A DNA stretch of 64,000 nt. Origin: JAIYDJ01 sp031400505. GTDB lineage: Bacteria; Pseudomonadota; Alphaproteobacteria; Rhodobacterales; Rhodobacteraceae. The notes under the pieces were generated by a model, which had not been told where the DNA came from, did not search any database, and saw only the letters and a list, made by a program, of their open reading frames with translations. Location: positions 1 through 64,000 of the forward strand of contig JANNPZ010000035.1 in NCBI GenBank assembly GCA_031400505.1, in the 5' to 3' direction. The translations under genes were made by a program, and so were the position numbers. Of this stretch, positions 63,496 through 64,000 are shown piece by piece (the first letter of the stretch is position 1; every line of letters starts with the position of its first letter).

Positions 63496-64000
63496 ATGGG
63501 CTTTCTTGATATCCGCAACGTCACAAAATCCTATGGCGCTGTCGAAGTGCTGCACCGCGTCGACATCTCGGTCGAAGAAGGCGAATTTCTCGTGCTGGTG
63601 GGGCCATCAGGCTGCGGCAAGTCCACCCTTTTGAACATGATTGCAGGGCTCGAGGCGATCTCGTCGGGCGACATTGTCATCAAGGGCCGGGTGGTCAACG
63701 GCGTGCATCCATCCAAACGCAACATCGCGATGGTGTTCCAGTCTTACGCGCTTTACCCAAACATGACCGTCGCCCAGAACATGACCTTCGGGCTTGAGAT
63801 GCACGGCGTCCCGAAGGCTGCGCGCGAAAAGGCGCTGCGCGATGTGGCCAAGCTTTTGCAGATCGAAAACCTGCTCGGCCGCAAACCGGGCCAGCTTTCC
63901 GGTGGTCAGCGTCAACGGGTCGCGATGGGCCGCGCGCTGGTCCGAAACCCGGATGTGTTTCTTTTTGACGAGCCGCTGTCGAACCTGGACGCCAAGCTGC
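63496..64000 (+). CDS. ABC transporter ATP-binding protein (UgpC/MalK-type), partial
   Basis: The first 168 codons are in the window, from ATG 63496. Walker A is GPSGCGKST near residue 36, the Q-loop is in VFQSYALYPNMTVAQNM, the signature is LSGGQRQRVAMGRALVRNP, and Walker B is VFLFDEPLSNLDAKL. This is the ATPase of the CUT1 sugar transporter. The regulatory C-terminal part lies beyond the end. Confidence 0.93.
   Translation, partial: MGFLDIRNVTKSYGAVEVLHRVDISVEEGEFLVLVGPSGCGKSTLLNMIAGLEAISSGDIVIKGRVVNGVHPSKRNIAMVFQSYALYPNMTVAQNMTFGLEMHGVPKAAREKALRDVAKLLQIENLLGRKPGQLSGGQRQRVAMGRALVRNPDVFLFDEPLSNLDAKL

Overview
The window looks like part of a secondary replicon (plasmid or chromid) of an alphaproteobacterium of the Rhodobacteraceae type. 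The evidence is high GC with strong third-position bias, a complete repABC module (38.9-42.6 kb), a tyrosine recombinase next to a DUF1403/ScpB pair, many ABC-transporter-linked catabolic loci, and a hemP/imelysin/di-heme/DUF1513 iron locus typical of that group. I saw no rRNA, tRNA or CRISPR array, but could only look by eye.

Layout. (a) 0-6.6 kb: a sugar or cyclitol oxidation locus. It holds the end of a GMC oxidoreductase, a Dabb protein, a LacI-family regulator and a KDPG-type aldolase on the + strand. Convergent to these are a KDG-type kinase, an FAD oxidoreductase and a Gfo/Idh/MocA dehydrogenase, whose promoter carries two LacI-type operators 21 bp apart. (b) 7.2-20.3 kb: a long + strand locus for an N-methylated amine or betaine. 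It has a Tat-exported binding protein with two permeases and an ATPase of the PotABCD type, a BetI-like TetR repressor, a trimethylamine-dehydrogenase-like Fe-S flavoprotein, MOSC and cupin proteins, a dimethylglycine/sarcosine-dehydrogenase-like FAD-GcvT protein, a flavin amine oxidase and an inositol-monophosphatase-family protein. (c) 20.3-25.6 kb: an iron locus on the - strand (hemP, imelysin, di-heme oxidoreductase, second imelysin, DUF1513) behind a TGA-N9-TCA iron-type operator and a possible 16-codon leader.

(d) 25.6-38.4 kb: a scrambled accessory region. It contains gene fragments, an aspartate ammonia-lyase, two broken IS3-family copies, a ParDE toxin-antitoxin pair, three unknown secreted proteins, an IS21 remnant and an IS6 fragment. 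The dead transposase genes carry a family of short palindromes with a conserved loop and changed stems. (e) 38.8-42.6 kb: repA, repB, a predicted antisense ctRNA, repC and two 18-bp palindromes that are likely parS sites. (f) 42.6-44.0 kb: decayed nitrate-assimilation fragments. (g) 44.0-51.4 kb: a detoxification-like set (FAD disulfide reductase, LysR, MBL hydrolase, NTF2-like, two FMN-binding proteins, GST, AhpD-like).

(h) 51.7-54.5 kb: the recombinase and the DUF1403/ScpB pair. (i) 54.7-64 kb: an operon behind three LacI-type operators at exact 21-bp intervals, encoding a family I CoA-transferase, enoyl-CoA hydratase, aldehyde dehydrogenase and a carbohydrate ABC transporter with two related binding proteins; it runs off the window. 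The shared operator design suggests that loci (a) and (i), 48 kb apart, form one regulon.
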